Source: Ligustrum vulgare
Lineage: Eukaryota > Streptophyta > Magnoliopsida > Lamiales > Oleaceae
DNA: 64,000 nt
Assembly (NCBI GenBank): GCA_963555705.1
Contig: OY743174.1
Location: 61,154,234 to 61,218,233 of the forward strand
Direction of reading: 5' to 3'
Positions 1-9,643 of the stretch are shown piece by piece (the stretch's first letter is position 1; each line of letters starts with the position of its first letter). A program made the position numbers and the translations under genes. Below the pieces are notes generated by a model, which made no database searches, had not been told where the DNA came from, and worked only from the letters and a program-made list of their open reading frames with translations.

Positions 1-242
1 CGAGAACAAGATTTCTTCTCATATTATTTTTCTAGTCATATTTAATTATTTATTTTATGCATAGTTTTTATTCAAGCAATTCAAACAAAAAAAAACCCCC
101 CCATTCCATTCTAATTGATCGAACAACTAAAATTAGTTTCCGTTCCTCGTGGGATCGACCCTTACTCTCGCTACTACATTATTAATTAATATTTAGCAAG
201 TTAGGAATTATTTATTATTTTGGTGCATTGCGACACGCATCA
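1..242 (+). repeat. 5' LTR (3' part), family A retrotransposon, copy 1
   Basis: This segment matches the last part of the LTR at 4875-6322, including the C-rich tract, the stretch with 'gtgggatcgaccc', and the terminus ending GCATCA. It is followed directly by a primer-binding site, so it is the 3' end (late R/U5) of the 5' LTR of an element running to 6322. The rest of this LTR lies outside the window, so its left target-site duplication cannot be read. Confidence 0.9.
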
Positions 243-248
243 AATTTT

Positions 249-266
249 TGGCGCCGTTGCCGTGGA
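249..266 (+). other. Primer-binding site, tRNA-Asp type
   Basis: TGGCGCCGTTGCCGTGGA lies seven bases after the LTR end. It is complementary to the 3' end of plant tRNA-Asp apart from one base (T for G). The family B and C copies here have the unmutated TGGCGCCGTTGCCGGGGA. Athila-type Ty3/gypsy elements are known to use this primer. Confidence 0.85.
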
Positions 267-397
267 ACGGTTAACCAATTTAGTGTTTAATCAATTAGAA
301 TTTTATTTTTCTGCATTTATTTTATTTTATTAATTTTATTTTCACTTTATTTCTATAATTTTTCAAAAAAAAAAAAAAGAATTCATATAATAATCAT

Positions 398-2770
398 TTG
401 TGCTTCTTTGCTTATATGTTTAAAACTCGGTCAACTAATTGTGAAATTTTTGACCTTGACCCAGAAATTGAGATGACTTTTCGACAGCAAAGAAGAGCAG
501 CGCGACAAATGGCAGCTAACAACAGGACTCTTAAGCAACTGGCTACCCCCGATGTGGCTCAGCAGCCATTATGCATTACTTTCCAACGGTGGAAGAAGGA
601 AAAACTTTCGAGCTTAAATCTGGGCTCATCCACTTATTACCAACTTTTCGAGGGAACCCCGGCGAAGATCTGTATAGACACTTAAAGGAGTTCCATGTGG
701 TTTGCGACAGTATGAGGCCCACGGGCATTACCGAGGAACAAATAAAAATGAGAGCCTTTCCATTCTCATTGAAGGATGCCGCCACTGACTGGCTCTACTG
801 TCTGCCATCGGGAACGGTTACTACTTGGAGCGACATGAAAAGGCTCTTCTTGGAAAAATACTTCCCTGCATCGAGGGCCGGTACCATCCGAAAAGAAATA
901 TGTGGGGTTCGCCAAAGCAATGGCGAGACATTATATGAGTACTGGGAGCGCTTCAAGAAACTCATTTCGAGCTGCCCCCACCATCAGATCAGTGAGCAAC
1001 TCCTGGTGCAGTATTTCTACGAAGGCTTAGCACCGATGGATAGAAACTTGATAGATACCACAAGTGGAGGAGCACTGATGGACAAGACGCCGGAACAAGC
1101 GCGGGCTTTAATCTCTAATATGGCAGAAAATACTCAGCAATTCAATTCAACCCGAGATTCCCAAGTCCGCCGAGTGAACGAGGTAAATAGTTCCAATATT
1201 GAAGGTCAATTATATGAACTGACGAATCTTGTTAAGCAGCTTGCTGTAGGGAATTCGAAGCAAGCCAAAGCCTGTGGAATCTGTTCGAACTTTGGACATC
1301 CAACGGATACATGCCGGTATTGCAAGAAGAAAACAATGAACAGGTAAAGGCCGCGGATGGGTTTCCATTTCAAAGGCAACAATACAACCCATATTCAAAC
1401 ACGTACGACCCCGGGTGGAGAGATCACCCCAACCTGAGTTACGGAAATAACAAACCCCCAGGTTTTGCTCCAAACAAGTCACAAGGACAATTCCAGCAAC
1501 AAGGGACTTTCCAACCGCAGGGGCAATATCAACAAAAACCTCAAAATGCAGGTATGTCTCTTGAGGATATGGTTAAGGTGTTGGCAACTAACACGATGCA
1601 ATTCCAACAGGATACCAAGTCAAGCATTCAAAATCTGGAAAATCAAATGAGCCAAATGGCCATTGCCATAAATAGATTGGAGGCACAATCTGGAGGGAAG
1701 CTACCATCACCGCCCGAGGTGAATCCCAAAAACGTGAGAGCCATAACTCTCCGGAGCAGAAAGGAAATTGAGGGTCCGCAATTGGAACCGGCTGCACCTG
1801 AAATGGATGAAGATGAAAAAGAAGGGGTCGGAAAGAAAAACAGCACTTCGCAAAACCCGCAGGTAAAATCCAACTTTAACTCAATTGTTAAATTGACTCT
1901 ACCTCCTTTTCCTAGCAGGTTAGCAAAAGCGACTAAGGAGGGCAAGGAAAATGATATACTGGAGATGTTCAGGAAAGTGGAAATCAACATTCCATTATTG
2001 GATGCCATCAAACAAGTTCCCCGATATGCAAAGTTTTTGAAGGATTTGTGCACCAATAAGAGAACGCTAAATGGAAATGAGATGGTAAGAATGGGTGAAT
2101 CCGTGTCTGCCCTTTTTCAAAGAAAATTGCCTCCCAAGTGCAAGGATCCAGGTATGTTTACCATACCCTGTCAAATAGGTAACACTAGGATAGATCGTGC
2201 ATTGATAGACCTAGGAGCATCTATAAATGTAATGCCTAGATCTACGTACACTTCATTGAAACTTGCTAAAATGACTGAAACTAGTGTTATCATTCAACTA
2301 GCCGACCGTTCCAATGCATATCCGGATGGGGTAGTTGAAGATGTTTTAGTACAAGTAGGGGGTTTAGTGTTTCCAGCAGATTTTTATGTGTTAGACATGA
2401 ATGATGATCACTCTCCAAACCCCACTCCTATTTTGTTAGGCAGACAATTCCTAAAAACATCGAAAACTAAGATAGATGTTAGTGATGGTATACTTACCAT
2501 GGAGTTTGATAATGAAATTGTTAAGTTCAATATTTATGACTCCATGAAACACATTAATGATGCTAACAAAGTTCATTCTACTGTTGTGAGTTATTCTCCA
2601 TTTCAGGACACTGTTGCTGAGCTTAATGATTGTCCAAAGCCATCACAACCAGATGAAAACTTTTGTACCACCCTACCAGTAGCTGATGAGAAGTTTCCCC
2701 TATTTTGCAGGCCCTAATGAAAAATATGAAAAAGAAGTTGAGCTTTGGAAATCCACCTAATCCCGGTTAA
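398..2770 (+). pseudogene. Gag-protease of Athila-like non-autonomous retrotransposon (frameshifted)
   Basis: This encodes a capsid-like gag domain (block with YEYWERFKKLISSCPHH near 920-990), a CX2CX4HX4C zinc knuckle (CGICSNFGHPTDTC, about 1272-1313), a basic and Gln-rich linker, and a retropepsin-like domain with DLGASINVMP (about 2208-2237). DLGA is the usual Athila form of the protease motif. Compared with the copy at 9644-11911 there are three breaks: a T lost in a T-run near 583, a T lost after ACATG near 1314, and a frame change near 2695. The original stop is probably 2768-2770 (TAA). No reverse transcriptase, integrase or RNase H follows, so the element depended on another element's pol. 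It resembles the described plant 'TR-GAG' class. It is too damaged to make a full protein. Confidence 0.88.
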
Positions 2771-2812
2771 AAAAGGACTCGGTCGAGCCAACGACTGTAA
2801 ACAAAGGCGCTG

Positions 2813-2830
2813 CTCGGGAGGCAACCCGAG
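2813..2830 (+). other. Conserved post-gag RNA hairpin, copy 1
   Basis: Stem CTCGGG, loop AGGCAA, stem CCCGAG, starting 43 bases after the likely original gag stop. The flanking GGCGCTG is shared with the copies at 11958 and 13557. A sequence-different but structurally equivalent version is at 22651. Role unknown; translation, packaging and splicing signals are all possible. Confidence 0.65.
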
Positions 2831-2960
2831 AGGGGAGTTTTTTTACCTCCTCGATTCTTTATTTTCGTACTCTCATTTTTAGTTTAATTTTATTTAGTCA
2901 TTTCATTCAAAAAAAAAAAAAAAAACATACATATATATACAAAAATTTTCAGAGGCAGTC

Positions 2961-3038
2961 TTACGGCCGTAATGCACTTTTTTTATCTTTTGTTCAGAAC
3001 CCACCTTACGGCCGTAATACGCTACCTCACGGCCGTAA
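2961..3038 (+). repeat. TTACGGCCGTAA palindrome array, internal, copy 1
   Basis: Three copies start at 2961, 3006 and 3027 (the last begins TC instead of TT). Spacing is 45 and 21 bases, and 66 from first to third. It lies in the 3' untranslated part of the element, just after the post-gag hairpin. Confidence 0.9.
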
Positions 3039-4861
3039 ATCCGGATTTTCAAATTTTTTTACAAAAAAAAAAAAGCACGTAGCCCTCGTGCATAACTCCC
3101 CTTTTATTGTTTTGTTTTACAATGAGGACATTGTTTTTTCTTAGTGTGGGGGGGATCAAATTGATTGTGAGCTTATTGTCTTTATCTACTTTCTATGGTC
3201 GAAACGTTAAAATTCAGTTTGAGTCAGCATCCATTTTAATCTTTGATAGAAAGCGACCCTACTTTTGGTTCATTTTTTTGAAAAATCATTGCATAATTGG
3301 ATATAAATTGAGCACATAGAGATCATCTCGTCCAAAACTTCACAAATAGGTTGAAAATGAAAAATAAAATATTCAAATGTCTACAACCTAGTCAACCTAA
3401 CCCACAATAGACAGATTATTCCTACATATATAACCCTGAACGTCCCAATTATTATACTTTTTTGAGTAGTCATGGTTTGAATACTTTTAACCACTATCCT
3501 CGACCAATGGATTTAGATTTGGAATGAAGATCAAGCAATGACCTATAACTCATAATTGGATGGGAGAAACACATGAAAACCATAATTTGTGAGCTTTTGA
3601 GCCTAAGAGCTATTTTTAATACTTATGAGCTCGTGATTCTTTGATGTGTGTCCTGCATGGTTGGGTTATGCTTGGATGTATTTTCTTGTGCATACCGTTG
3701 TAGCTTCTTGATTCAAGTGCAAATTATAGCAAAGGCAATAGGTTAAACTAAATTTGACTTGCTAAAAGAGCTTACCTTGCTACATGGACAATTAGAAGCC
3801 TGTTTGAGCCTTAGCCTTTCTTTGAATTTTTATGCCACGTTACAAGCCATGAATACCCTTTCTTTCGCATTGTCTCTGTTTTGAACCCATGGAGAGGGGA
3901 TTCGCAAGCTTTTGTTGATTGAGGATTGTGCTATGGTCTAAGTCTAAGAAGTTGAAAATGATTATCTTGTGTTGGGCGATGGCCGTGTAATGGACTGAAT
4001 TCAGGGGATTGAAATTCTATCTTGTGATTGAGAAAAAGTTGAATTCTTTATTTGAAAAAAAAAAAATCGAAAGAGAAAAAGCAATGAAAAGGAAGTTCGT
4101 CATGAAAATTAGTAGTTGAGGATGTCAAACACTAAACTTGTGAAAAAAAAAAGAGAAAAGAAAAGAAAAGAAGAGATTCAAGTTTGAACAAAGTTGGGTA
4201 GCGGGAAACAATGAAGTTCATATTAAGGGGAAAAGGAAGTAATGCCATTATGAATTGACTTGGTTTGCGAAGTTCCTTCTCGACTCAGCCTAAATATATC
4301 CTTTTATCCTACCTGACCCGAAGCCCCCGTTACAACCAAATAAAGACCTTCGCATTGCACTTGTGTTATTGTTGGCTCCGGTTATGACAGTTAGGCAATC
4401 TGTGTAACTGACTTATCCATGCAGAGAGCTGAGCGAAAATTCTAACCCTTATACACTTTGTGTGAAGAGAGAAATATCTTGTGAGGGTGTTAAACTCATT
4501 ACATATGCTTATGAGTGGTTTGAATTGCTTGGTCTAGGGTTGGTGCTATGAATGTGGTCGGGGGTACTGTGTTGACTGAATTCACATCATGAACAACTCG
4601 GTTTACGAAACTGATTTCTTCTGGAGTTGGGCGAAACTATTTTCCTCATAGTCACTCATAAATGGTTGGGATGTGAGCAAACACGAGATGTGCAAGGAAA
4701 TAAGTGTATCTCTAGCACACACGAACACAATCCGATCATGCAATGGAACATTTTTGGTAAAGAAAAGTGGGTTGCAACCTCAAGTCTCTGAATTGTAATC
4801 TATTGTTTGAATCCTATTCTTTTCTTTGCAAATCTTTGTTCGAGGACGAACAATGGTCCAA
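3039..4861 (+). other. 3' non-coding region of family A retrotransposon, copy 1
   Basis: No credible ORF. A second polypurine-like tract AGTGTGGGGGGG is at 3143-3154, preceded by GAGGACATTG. The rest is AT-rich and closely matches 14236-16067 of the chimeric element. It contains A-rich stretches around 4055-4080 and 4140-4175. The small coiled-coil ORF present at this position in the other copies is missing here; the array passes straight into the polypurine-like tract. Confidence 0.75.
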
Positions 4862-4874
4862 GTGTGGGGGGATT
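4862..4874 (+). other. Polypurine tract, family A, copy 1
   Basis: GTGTGGGGGGATT lies directly before the TGATAAG start of the 3' LTR and is preceded by GAGGACGAACAATGG. This is the expected plus-strand primer position. Confidence 0.8.
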
Positions 4875-5053
4875 TGATAAGTGTTATATAAACGTTTATT
4901 TTATATACTTATATCCTTGAATATGCCATAATGTGATTCTATCTAAGTATTATTAATACATTTTATGTTTTATATTGTATAGGATCATAAAAGAAGAAAA
5001 AAGGACCAAATTGCACTAAAAACTGAAGTTTGGGGTCTTAGGTGCAAATAAGG

Positions 5054-5267
5054 TTACGGCCGTAAGGAAATAAAGTCACGGCCGTAAAAGTATGATGAAT
5101 CAAGAAGAAAATAAGCAGAAACACGTTTACGGTCGTAAAGGTGGATTTACGGCCGTAAACCTCAAAAGGTGAAAAATGCGCAGAAACATATTTACGGCCG
5201 TAAATCAGAAGTTACGGCCGTAACTTCAATTTTTGAGAAATCAGTAGAAACTCCTTTACGGCCGTAA
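5054..5267 (+). promoter_or_regulatory. TTACGGCCGTAA array in LTR U3, copy 1
   Basis: Seven copies, some with one mismatch, start at 5054, 5076, 5127, 5147, 5192, 5212 and 5256. Pairs are 20-22 bp apart and the pair-to-pair period is 64-65 bp after an initial 73. Spacers share a 'gcagaaac' core. The array ends about 85 bp before the TATA box, the place of an enhancer or upstream activating array. The binding factor is unknown. Confidence 0.75.
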
Positions 5268-5351
5268 GTCTCCAGTCAAAATTCCCATATTTTAATTCTT
5301 TCCATAATTTTGGGATTTCTTGCTCCCAAAGTTAGGGCACGAAATTGAGGC

Positions 5352-5360
5352 TATAAAAAG
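5352..5360 (+). promoter_or_regulatory. LTR TATA box, family A, copy 1
   Basis: TATAAAAAG sits in a block that is nearly unchanged in all family A and B LTRs of the window (16587-16595, 25744-25752, and TTATAAATAG at 8453-8462). It marks the U3/R boundary region. Confidence 0.7.
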
Positions 5361-6322
5361 GGAACTTCATGACAAGAAAAAGAGAATTTTATTTTTGTGA
5401 AAGAGGCTAGACATTGAGGAAAATTGAGAGCAAAATATAGAGTATTCTTGAGAGATTTTTTAACACAAGAGCATCAAAAGCAAAGGGAATCCATGAAGCA
5501 ATTTGAAGAATCTACCACAACCATGCTAGGCTAAATTTCATATCTTGTTCAAAGGGGCAGTTGTGTTAACTTGATTATGTTATTTTCTTTTCCTACAAAT
5601 TAGTAGCGTGAATTTATTCCTTTATTTCAATTGTTGGATTATTATGTTTTGAATGTTCAATTGAGTTTATTTGATTAATAGTTTAATTTGGCCAATTGGA
5701 TTATTGATCTTTGGATTCATGAATATGCTATGTTTAGATTCTTGATCCGTAATTATCATTGAATCTTTACTTTAGTAGCAAATAAATCTCGTGCAGGTTT
5801 AGTAATAATTCAACTTGGATTGATTAATTCGAGCTTGTGTAATTAACGATCAAATTCAATCTATTCTTCTAAATTTTCATACTAGTCGTGCATTAAATCC
5901 TAAGAGCTTGTTTAGGATTGTCCATGGCTAGAATTGGTTCAAAGAGCTTATTTTGAATCAATACACATAATGAAGAATTTAGATAATCAGAGTTTGTTGA
6001 TTATTTATGATTGATAATTGAATTAGGGATAGAAACACGTTACAAGGAAAGGTATAACATTAATTGAGGGCACAACCGAACCCGAGAACAAGATTTCTTC
6101 TCATTTTATTTTTCTAGTCATATTTAATTATTTATTTTATGCATAGTTTTAATTCAAGCAATTCAAAAAAAAAACCCCCCCCATTCCATTCTAATTGATC
6201 GAACAACTAAAATTAGTTTCCGTTCCTCGTGGGATCGACCCTTACTCTCGCTACTACATTATTAATTAATATTTAGCAAGTTAGGAATTATTTATTATTT
6301 TGGTGCATTGCGACACGCATCA

Positions 6323-7232
6323 ACAAACATTTTAAAAAATAAAAAAATTGCTCAAACTTAAATTAAATGTTGCAATTTGTTAAATTTACACACGACAAAT
6401 TTATACACAGTCATATATTTAAATGAATGTAACAAATATATAATATGAAATACAAATCTTTATTAAATTTTATTGAATGAATATTGCAAATATATTTTTT
6501 TCAATATTCTTACCCACACATTCTTTAAAAACTCATTTTCCACAATTCCACTTACTGTTTTTGTGTATGCTAAATAAACACGTTGACCATAATCTATTTT
6601 TAAATAGAATAATTTTGCTAACATCATCTATTTTACAAATTGAACCAATGAGTTTATCGAAATCTAAAGTTGTAAAAAATTAAATGATTGAATTGAATTT
6701 ATTTAGAAAGATCGGATATTTATTATTTCTTTCAATTTGATATGAATAAAGATTCAAAATTAATCATTTAAGTCAAATTGAATTTAGTTAAGAAATTATA
6801 AGTATTATTTTAGGACTTAAGTGAGGTAACTTAAAAAGATTGGATGTTGGAAAAAGTAAAAAATATAAGTAAAACTTTTACATTTAGTATTTAAAATTAT
6901 TTCATGAATGATATGTTTAGATTTTGCTCTCAGTTCTTATTTTGTATTAAACTTCTCGTTAAGATCTTGGATTTGACACTCATATTGCATATTTTTTTCT
7001 TCAAAATAATGCAATAATTATAAAAAGAAAAAGAAATCTATAATTTAACTTTTTAAAGATATTTTTTCACAAATCCATAAATCATTTATTACATGCATTG
7101 ATTGAGCTTTCCAGTTCATGTATTAAAATAAATTGATAAAAATAAGAAATTTCCTAAAATGACATATGAAAATGGGCGGAAGATTATTTGCGTAAAATGG
7201 TGACGGTTATCCTATTATTATATATGTATAGA
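6323..7232 (-). mobile_element. Helitron-like copy, 5' part, interrupted by the family A element
   Basis: This matches 18479-19165 closely: the same ordered blocks, ending in the same terminus 'tatatatgtatagat'. On the minus strand the right end reads A|TCTATACATATATAATAA, a typical Helitron 5' TC end flanked by A. The remaining 3' part would lie left of the family A element, outside the window. No ORF is recognisable, so this is a non-autonomous copy. Confidence 0.6.
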
Positions 7233-7399
7233 TTGCTAATATCATAGTCTCTTATTGTTTTGTCGAAATTGTAAATATCATAGTCTTGTATTGTTTTGAT
7301 TTGGCGGTTGTATGAGGATCTTTTGCTGTGAAGAAAAACGTCTTCCTCAATATTTCATATTTCACGAAACATTGAAAGTAAAATTTTATATTTTTCACT

Positions 7400-7595
7400 A
7401 AACTTAGGGGGCATATTAGGTCTCAACCCTTTTTAACCCAAGCTGAAAAGCTTAGTGTCGCGAGCCTTACATTCCACTTCAATGTTCTCATCATCTTCCA
7501 CTCCTTCAACATCATAGTCACTTGTATCACTGATTAAATATGACCCGCAACCACCAATCGAGGATGGTGGTCGAACTCTGTCGGGATATGGCATT
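7400..7595 (-). pseudogene. EIN3/EIL-like transcription factor fragment, middle to C-terminal part
   Basis: Read on the minus strand, 7595 to about 7400 encodes YPDR, then PPSSIGG, SYLISDTSDYDVEGV and a charged DDENIEVE stretch, the pattern that follows the DNA-binding domain in EIN3-like ethylene-response regulators. The preceding part of the same gene lies at 28912-28691, ending NQEEGLSR. The two pieces are adjacent once the CACTA element is removed, so this is one gene copy cut by the transposon. It has an in-frame stop after FSLG and a one-base frame offset at the junction, so it is a pseudogene. The family assignment rests on motif recall and is strong because both halves fit in order and orientation. 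Confidence 0.75.
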
Positions 7596-7943
7596 CACTA
7601 GCACAAAACTGTCCAAAAAAGGGTAATATACATCGATTTTTAGTAAAACCGACGAGTATAAAAGGGCTGTGGCATTTTTGTAAATATATTTGATATTTAC
7701 ACGTTGGTTGTATAAATGAAACAGACAGGAAAGGTTGAACGATAATGAATGGGTGTCGGTTCTTACTTGATTTTGCACGTCGGTTCTTCGACGCGCAAAT
7801 CCGGCATGAACCGGCATTGGGTGTTAGCTTTGAGCGTCTGGAGGAACTGATGTGCAAATCCGGAGTGAACCGACTTTGGGCATCAGTTCTTCAAGAACCG
7901 ACATGCAAAATCAAGTTTTAGGTCTCGGTTCTTCAACCGACGC
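7596..7943 (+). repeat. CACTA left terminus and subterminal repeats
   Basis: After the CACTA end, repeats built on CGGTTCTTC / GAACCGAC alternate in both orientations. AAGAACCGACATGCAAAATC (from about 7889) is an inverted copy, with one mismatch, of the segment from about 7768. Two direct repeats with 'gcaaatccgg..tgaaccg' start near 7794 and 7853. Such short subterminal repeats are the usual transposase-binding region of CACTA elements. ORFs called across this stretch are by-products of the repeats. Confidence 0.7.
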
Positions 7944-9380
7944 TGATAAGTGCTTTACTAGCACTTTATTTCTTTACTTGTTGCCTCGAATTACTGTTAG
8001 TTTGATCCTAATTAAGTATTGCTTAATGCATTTTATGTTTTATATTGTGTAGGATCGCAAATGACAAGAAAAGAAGGAAAAAGGACCAAAAAGCACGCAA
8101 AAAGGAAGTTCGAGGACCTGGCATGTAAATAAGTCACGGCCGCAAGCAAATATCATCACGGCCGTAAGTGCATGAGTGAAACGGGCAAAATTCAGCAGAA
8201 AAGATGTTACGGCCGTAAGAAACATCTTTACGGCCGTAACCCTCAAAAGATAAAAATACGCATAAACCCAATTACGGCCGTAAAAGAAATATTTACGGCC
8301 ATAACTCCAATATGATGAAATATGCAGTAACTCAATTACGGCCGTAAAAGAATAGTTACGGCCGTAAATCTTCAAGTCAAAAATTTCCTTATTTCAATTC
8401 TTTCCATAATTTTGGATTTCTTGCTCCCAAAGCTAGGGCACGAAAATTGAAGTTATAAATAGGGAAGTTCATGACAAGAAAAGAGGAGAATTATTTTTGA
8501 GAGCCACCAATATCAAGGTTTGAAGAGAAGAAATTCTGGGTAAATTCAAGGTGAAACAAGACAATATTTTTGGGGAATTCTTCATGTCAATGCGTGGCTA
8601 GTCTTCTCAACTTAGTTCAAGGGGGACGTTGTGTTCATTTTATTTTATTATTCATTCCTCAAACTCGTAACGTAGTTCTTGTTTTTATGTTTTATTTATT
8701 GGATTTCTCATGAACATTAATTTCGTCAAGACAATTTATTAATTGATTAAGGCCTTATCTTTTAATTATTGTGTTGATGTTTGCTAATTTGGGTAATTGG
8801 ATTCGTATTTGTCTTGTTATCCAAATCATAGTAGCAATTGGTAATTTTATATTTCCATATGAAAATCCAATCTAGATTAATCAATTCGAGCATATGTAAT
8901 TGGTAATTTAGTTCACTTAATTCTTCTTGTTTTCACATAGTTAATGAATTAAATCTAGGGAGCTTATTCTAGGTTGTTCATTCACTCTAAATTGATTGGA
9001 GAACTAATTCTAATTGATTATTATTAAGGAAGAATTGGATTAATTAGAGCTTTTTTATTATTCCCGGTGATAAATAAAACAAAGGAAATAGTACATGCGT
9101 TGCTTGGGGAATGACAATATTATGATAGGGCACAACCGAACCTGAGAACTAGGATTCTTTATTATTTGATTTTTATTCCAGCTATTTTACATCTTTATTT
9201 GATTATTTAGATTAATTGCAATTTTCAACTCAAAACCCCCCTTATAATTCTAATTGACATGGCATTAAATTAGTTCCCGTTCCTCGTGGGATCGACCCTT
9301 GCTTCCGCTATCACATTTAAATTTGAGTTTTGGCAAGTAAGGAAATTCAATTAATTCTTGGTGCATCGCGACGCGCACCA
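7944..9380 (+). repeat. 5' LTR, family B
   Basis: 1437 bp, beginning TGATAAGTGC and ending GCGCACCA just before the PBS. It resembles family A LTRs strongly only in the block 8310-8450 and in short stretches elsewhere. It has a palindrome array (8134-8367) and a TATA box (TTATAAATAG, 8453-8462). Confidence 0.9.
8134..8367 (+). promoter_or_regulatory. TTACGGCCGTAA array in family B LTR
   Basis: Eight copies, several with one changed base (TCACGGCCGCAA, TTACGGCCATAA). They are arranged in pairs about 20-22 bp apart with a 64-66 bp period between pairs, ending about 85 bp before the TATA box. The layout matches the family A LTRs although the surrounding sequence differs. Confidence 0.75.
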
Positions 9381-9386
9381 AGTTTT

Positions 9387-9404
9387 TGGCGCCGTTGCCG
9401 GGGA
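9387..9404 (+). other. Primer-binding site, tRNA-Asp type
   Basis: TGGCGCCGTTGCCGGGGA, a full match to the complement of the plant tRNA-Asp 3' end, six bases after the LTR end. Confidence 0.88.
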
Positions 9405-9643
9405 ACGGTTAACCAATTTTCTGTTTAATCAATTAGAATTTTATTTTCTGCATTTTTATTTATTTATTTTTATTTTCGGTTTAACTAAAAAAAAAAAAAA
9501 TTTGAAATTCCGAAAATTTTATTTATTTATTTATTTATTTATTTATATGCATAAAACTCGATCCACTAATCCTGAATATTTTTTTATTATGTCCAGAAAT
9601 CGAGCGAACTTTTCGACAGCGAAGAAGGGAAGCACTAGAACAA

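Larger units (their letters stand above)
4875..6322 (+). repeat. 3' LTR, family A retrotransposon, copy 1
   Basis: 1448 bp, beginning TGATAAG and ending GCATCA, so the ends are inverted TGAT/ATCA. It contains a palindrome array (5054-5267), a TATA box (5352-5360), and then R/U5. It is close to the LTRs at 16083-17556 and 25237-26709. The segment after it belongs to a Helitron copy; the intact homologue reads ACAAACATTTT there, so the target duplication was probably within ACAAA. Confidence 0.92.

Noticed and set aside
249..266. Part of a tRNA-Asp gene
   Set aside because: Only the 18-nt acceptor complement is present, directly after an LTR; no cloverleaf.
5054..5267. CRISPR-like array (short repeats with spacers)
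   Set aside because: Repeats are 12-bp palindromes with similar, not unique, spacers, inside plant LTRs; no cas genes.
7527..8052. ORFs with repeated MPVHAGF / MQIRSEP-like text
   Set aside because: They are translations of CACTA subterminal repeats in different orientations.
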